Shown here piece after piece: positions 8,801 through 10,361 of a stretch of 10,361 nt of DNA (its first letter is position 1; every line of letters begins with the position of its first letter). The notes beneath the pieces are model-generated. The model searched no databases. It was not told the DNA's origin and saw only the letters and a program-made list of their open reading frames with translations. The stretch comes from Candidatus Latescibacterota bacterium (GTDB lineage: Bacteria > Krumholzibacteriota > Krumholzibacteriia > Krumholzibacteriales > WJIX01), in the NCBI GenBank assembly GCA_030621255.1, contig JAUXHZ010000017.1:1-10361 (forward strand), written 5' to 3'. Position numbers and translations under genes: made by a program.

Positions 8801-9303
8801 TAGATATAAGCATTAAATCGAAAACCCATAAGTTTTTACCGGAGAACTATATATCGGATTCTGAAGAAAGGATGGATATATACAGACGACTTAGCAGAAT
8901 AACCCGGAGGGCTGATCTGGCAGAAATAACAGAGGAACTAAGAGACAGGTTCGGATTTTTTCCTCAATCCGCCGCTAACTTATTAAAGGCCGTGGAAATG
9001 AAGATTCGTGCCGCCGGAGTTGGTATTGCAGAGGCCGACATGAGCAATGGCAGATTTCTAAAGGTTGTATTCCAGGAGGAGATAAAGCTGTCCGGGAATT
9101 TGTTAGCGGAGATTGCCGGCCAATTCAAAAACAGGCTGCTTTTTAATTCTGCCGCGGCCCTTTCATTAACAATACAGTCATCTTTACAGGAAACTGCAAA
9201 ACACGAATTGAAAGAAAAGAGACAGAAGCGAAATGAGGAAGAATTTGAAAATTTGTTGACTATTCTGGAATTGTATGTTAAAAAGAATAGTTTAGTTAAT
9301 TAA
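5836..9303 (+). CDS. mfd: Transcription-repair coupling factor Mfd
   Basis: ATP-dependent DNA translocase that displaces RNA polymerase stalled at lesions and recruits UvrA for nucleotide excision repair. About 1155 residues, close to the 1148 of the E. coli protein, with all domains. Positions below count from the alternative GTG start at 5827. The N-terminal UvrB-like region includes a degenerate P-loop (GLVGSSKSL) and GQYALRGAIMDIF. The CarD-like RNA polymerase-interaction domain is about 471-535 (GDFVVHVDHGIGRYMG). The helicase core has Walker A GDVGFGKT (624-631), DEEH (725-728), SMTATPIPR (from 749) and motif VI QLRGRVGRS (from 895). The TRG motif is at GAGNILGHQQSG (from about 951). 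The C-terminal regulatory domain begins near SDSEERMDIYRRL. The ATG at 5836 is preferred over GTG 5827, but neither has a well-spaced ribosome binding site. The start overlaps the BatA-like gene, implying translational coupling. Confidence 0.97.
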   Translation: MWDSLKERISGISEYQKLENFLELGKKQIRVSGLVGSSKSLVVASLIEGRDAPVIIVTPDPVSARDFEIDLKNFGARGVVSYPEDEVLPYDYHEPDRDLTGTQMRALDMLVKGECLSFVCTLRSFLKKVFTPEQFKKYLMRIIPGERYDMTSIAKRLAALGYERHQIVESKGQYALRGAIMDIFEVGDQSPVRIEFDDDMIISIKDFDIETQRSNSSRSAVDVRPPSHIVLNDEGIERLKRMLESRIGKEPLSRKRELMLPADRLENGITFFGMEHYASLMNEVGPVLNYFPGEPLVVLVDYEQLEVEMTRFREEIERRFKNSKGEGRIYPEPSEVYIGEGKLEGLFKSSKLFQLYGLKAESDIKFSTIPAKNYRRKFEGLSREIKKLTKEGTQISLFCYNRAQRRRMEEMFEDAAIDMDFPIGEISSGFSWPEAEVLFLSEDEIFGRFHRAYKKPKSRSRSLTYDPSYFKPGDFVVHVDHGIGRYMGMRILDMADGETECLSLKYDGGDHLFIPVAGLRMVEKYTGAGGVDPPLSKLGSGTWAKVRKRALASAEKTANDLIKMYAEREIADGYSFGPDKLWQNEMEALFPYQETPHQLIATEEVKKDMESPRLMDRLLCGDVGFGKTEVAIRAIFKAVLSGKQCALLVPTTVLAMQHFETLKERLRGFPVNVAVLSRFVSRSEQKRVLGEISKGRIDIVVGTHRLLSGDLDFHDLGLVVVDEEHRFGVKQKGIFKKIKKNVDVLSMTATPIPRTLHMTLAGIRDISVIDTPPRNRLPIQTEILPFDDSRIEEAVMREIERGGQVFFVHNRVQSIGVMEGYLERLLPRRVKIVHAHGRMKGKKLEEVMFDFMRGKYDILVCTMIIEAGLDFPNVNTIIINNAEKLGLAQLYQLRGRVGRSDRKAYAFLLVPGNRALTSESMERLKAISEFDYLGAGYKVALKDLEIRGAGNILGHQQSGQINSVGLDLYSRMLKKEIKRIKGETVREDIDISIKSKTHKFLPENYISDSEERMDIYRRLSRITRRADLAEITEELRDRFGFFPQSAANLLKAVEMKIRAAGVGIAEADMSNGRFLKVVFQEEIKLSGNLLAEIAGQFKNRLLFNSAAALSLTIQSSLQETAKHELKEKRQKRNEEEFENLLTILELYVKKNSLVN

Positions 9304-9315
9304 AGGCTTAAACTC

Positions 9316-9321
9316 AGGAGG
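9316..9321 (+). promoter_or_regulatory. Perfect Shine-Dalgarno-like AGGAGG upstream of the PPIase gene
   Basis: AGGAGG lies 13 bases after the mfd stop, but no ATG, GTG or TTG is within normal distance; the nearest ATG is at 9343, 21 bases away. It may be a standby site or simply part of a purine-rich leader. Confidence 0.3.
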
Positions 9322-9354
9322 AAAGAGAAAGGCGGAAAACCAATGAAGAAACTG

Positions 9355-9361
9355 AAAGGGG
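9355..9361 (+). promoter_or_regulatory. Ribosome binding site deciding the PPIase start
   Basis: AAAGGGG lies 5 bases before the ATG at 9367, which gives a compact lipoprotein signal peptide. The alternative in-frame ATG at 9343 is preceded by GGCGG at 9331-9335 with a 7-base gap and would add eight residues (MKKLKGEK) in front of a second, similar MKKG. Confidence 0.5.
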
Positions 9362-9366
9362 AAAAA

Positions 9367-10361
9367 ATGAAAAAGGGAATTTTTGTTTTAATAGTTATTC
9401 TTATGGCAGGCTATTTAAGCTGTTCGTCTATCGACAGAGAAGATCTCGTAATCGCCAAGGTTGAAAATAAAGAGATAAAAATTGGACTTTTTGAAATGGT
9501 TGTGGAAGGGATAGAGGATAGGTATTTACCTGAAACAAACGATATGGAGGGGAAGAAGAAAATTCTCGAGTATATGATAGCTAAAGAGGTTATGGTTCTT
9601 CGGGCAATAGATCTGGGGTATCAGAAAAACGAAGATTTCATAGCCTTTCAAAAGGCGTTCAAGGGCCCCTTTCTCGTTGCAGCGATAACAAAACATCATG
9701 TGCGGGACAAGGTTACGGTTGATGAAGAAGAAGTTGACGAATATTATAATAAAATGAAAAAAGAATTTCAGCTAAGTCAAATAACTGTTTTGGATAGTAT
9801 AACTGCTTTGAATGTAAGAGAAGAGATATTGAATGGCGGGGATTTCGAGGCCGCAGCGAAGAAATACTCTATGGACAGAGCCGCAATGAATGGGGGGGAT
9901 ATTGGGCCGACCTTTATCGGAGGTTTGTTTTGGTGGATAGAAGAAGCCCTTCTTGATGCCGAAAAAGGTGATATAACACTCCCCGTCAGGACATCAAACG
10001 GATTCGCTATACTTAAAGTGCACGACGTAAGAACAGGCACTTCTCCGAGGGATAAGGAATATGCCAGAAGGAGAGTCAGGGCGATCAAGGAAGACAAAAT
10101 GCTGCAGAAAACCAAGCGGGAAATAACAAAAAAGATGAATTTTGAAATTTATCCCGAGGTTTTAGCAATAGCATACAGCAGCCTTCCGGATGATGTTCCC
10201 ATGAGAGAAGTGTTTGAGCATAGAATCACTTTCAAAAACGCGCCCAAGCTTGATTTGCGTAATGAGTACAAGGGGATGATTCTGAGCCAGTATGATGGGA
10301 ATATATACACGCTTGAAGATTTTGAATATATCTATGAAAATCTGGATTTACCGGCAAGGCC
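9367..10361 (+). CDS. SurA/PrsA-like parvulin peptidyl-prolyl isomerase lipoprotein, 3' partial
   Basis: Envelope folding factor of the SurA/PpiC/PrsA type; the frame is open through the right edge (about 331 codons). The N-terminus MKKGIFVLIVILMAGYLSC is a short signal peptide ending in a lipobox-like YLSC, so Cys19 is the probable lipidated residue; Tyr at -3 is unusual. Residues about 25-130 are helix-rich, like SurA N-terminal domains, with LEYMIAKEVMVLRAIDLGY. A parvulin-like domain spans about 135-220: LNGGDFEAAAKKYSMD, GGDIGP, then KGDITLPVRTSNGFAILKV. The two histidines common in active parvulins are replaced: the usual HI is QI at Q138, and the usual HIIKV is AILKV at A214. This points to a chaperone-only or altered catalytic role. 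It lies 63 bases after mfd with no visible terminator, so it is probably co-transcribed. Confidence 0.85.
   Translation, partial: MKKGIFVLIVILMAGYLSCSSIDREDLVIAKVENKEIKIGLFEMVVEGIEDRYLPETNDMEGKKKILEYMIAKEVMVLRAIDLGYQKNEDFIAFQKAFKGPFLVAAITKHHVRDKVTVDEEEVDEYYNKMKKEFQLSQITVLDSITALNVREEILNGGDFEAAAKKYSMDRAAMNGGDIGPTFIGGLFWWIEEALLDAEKGDITLPVRTSNGFAILKVHDVRTGTSPRDKEYARRRVRAIKEDKMLQKTKREITKKMNFEIYPEVLAIAYSSLPDDVPMREVFEHRITFKNAPKLDLRNEYKGMILSQYDGNIYTLEDFEYIYENLDLPAR

Noticed and set aside
9304..9366. Terminator after mfd
   Set aside because: The gap is purine-rich with no inverted repeat and no T-run.
9777..10115. 112-residue open frame on the - strand
   Set aside because: It is antisense to the parvulin-like domain, which is clearly coding on the + strand.
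1..10361. Defence system, CRISPR array, mobile element or secondary-metabolite cluster
   Set aside because: All genes belong to known core families, and no direct-repeat arrays, transposase, integrase or terminal inverted repeats were seen. The MoxR-VWA pairing resembles some defence-linked modules, but here it is the ordinary MoxR-DUF58-BatA arrangement.

Overview
The window is a densely packed, single-direction bacterial gene cluster. Every supported gene is on the + strand, and no stretch longer than about 65 bases lacks a gene. Composition is middling in GC (by eye), and the coding strand is purine-rich with many AGA/AGG and ATA codons. The SurA/PrsA-type lipoprotein and the MoxR/DUF58/BatA set fit a diderm bacterium, perhaps a candidate phylum near the FCB (Bacteroidetes/Zixibacteria/Latescibacteria-like) groups. 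This placement is a low-confidence inference from gene content and style. No rRNA, tRNA, CRISPR array, transposon or phage gene was seen.

Layout from left to right: (1) the 3' part of an S9-family serine peptidase, a beta-propeller followed by an alpha/beta-hydrolase with a complete catalytic triad, entering from the left edge. (2) A MoxR AAA+ ATPase, 10 bases downstream. (3) A DUF58 protein with a VWA-like MIDAS motif. (4) A BatA-like membrane protein with a VWA domain, split by a -1 frame change between 4384 and 4434. Its N-terminal part (two membrane segments plus VWA) and C-terminal part (Ig-like region, glutamine-amidotransferase-like fold, terminal membrane segment) read as one protein of about 696 residues if a single base is restored. 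(5) Mfd, the transcription-repair coupling factor, complete, overlapping the end of the BatA-like gene. (6) A parvulin-type peptidyl-prolyl isomerase lipoprotein, cut by the right edge.

Genes 2-4 form the familiar MoxR-DUF58-VWA module. In such modules a MoxR ATPase is thought to remodel or assemble metal-binding VWA partners at the membrane; the substrate is unknown. Gaps of 10, 34 and 55 bases, an overlap, then 63 bases, with no visible terminator or convincing promoter, suggest one long transcript. Mfd then acts on stalled RNA polymerase in the cytoplasm, and the last gene acts in envelope protein folding, so the operon mixes unrelated roles.

The window looks mostly like conserved core-genome content. 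I found no clear new biological system. The points most worth a second look are the broken or recoded BatA-like gene and the loss of the usual histidines in the parvulin domain.
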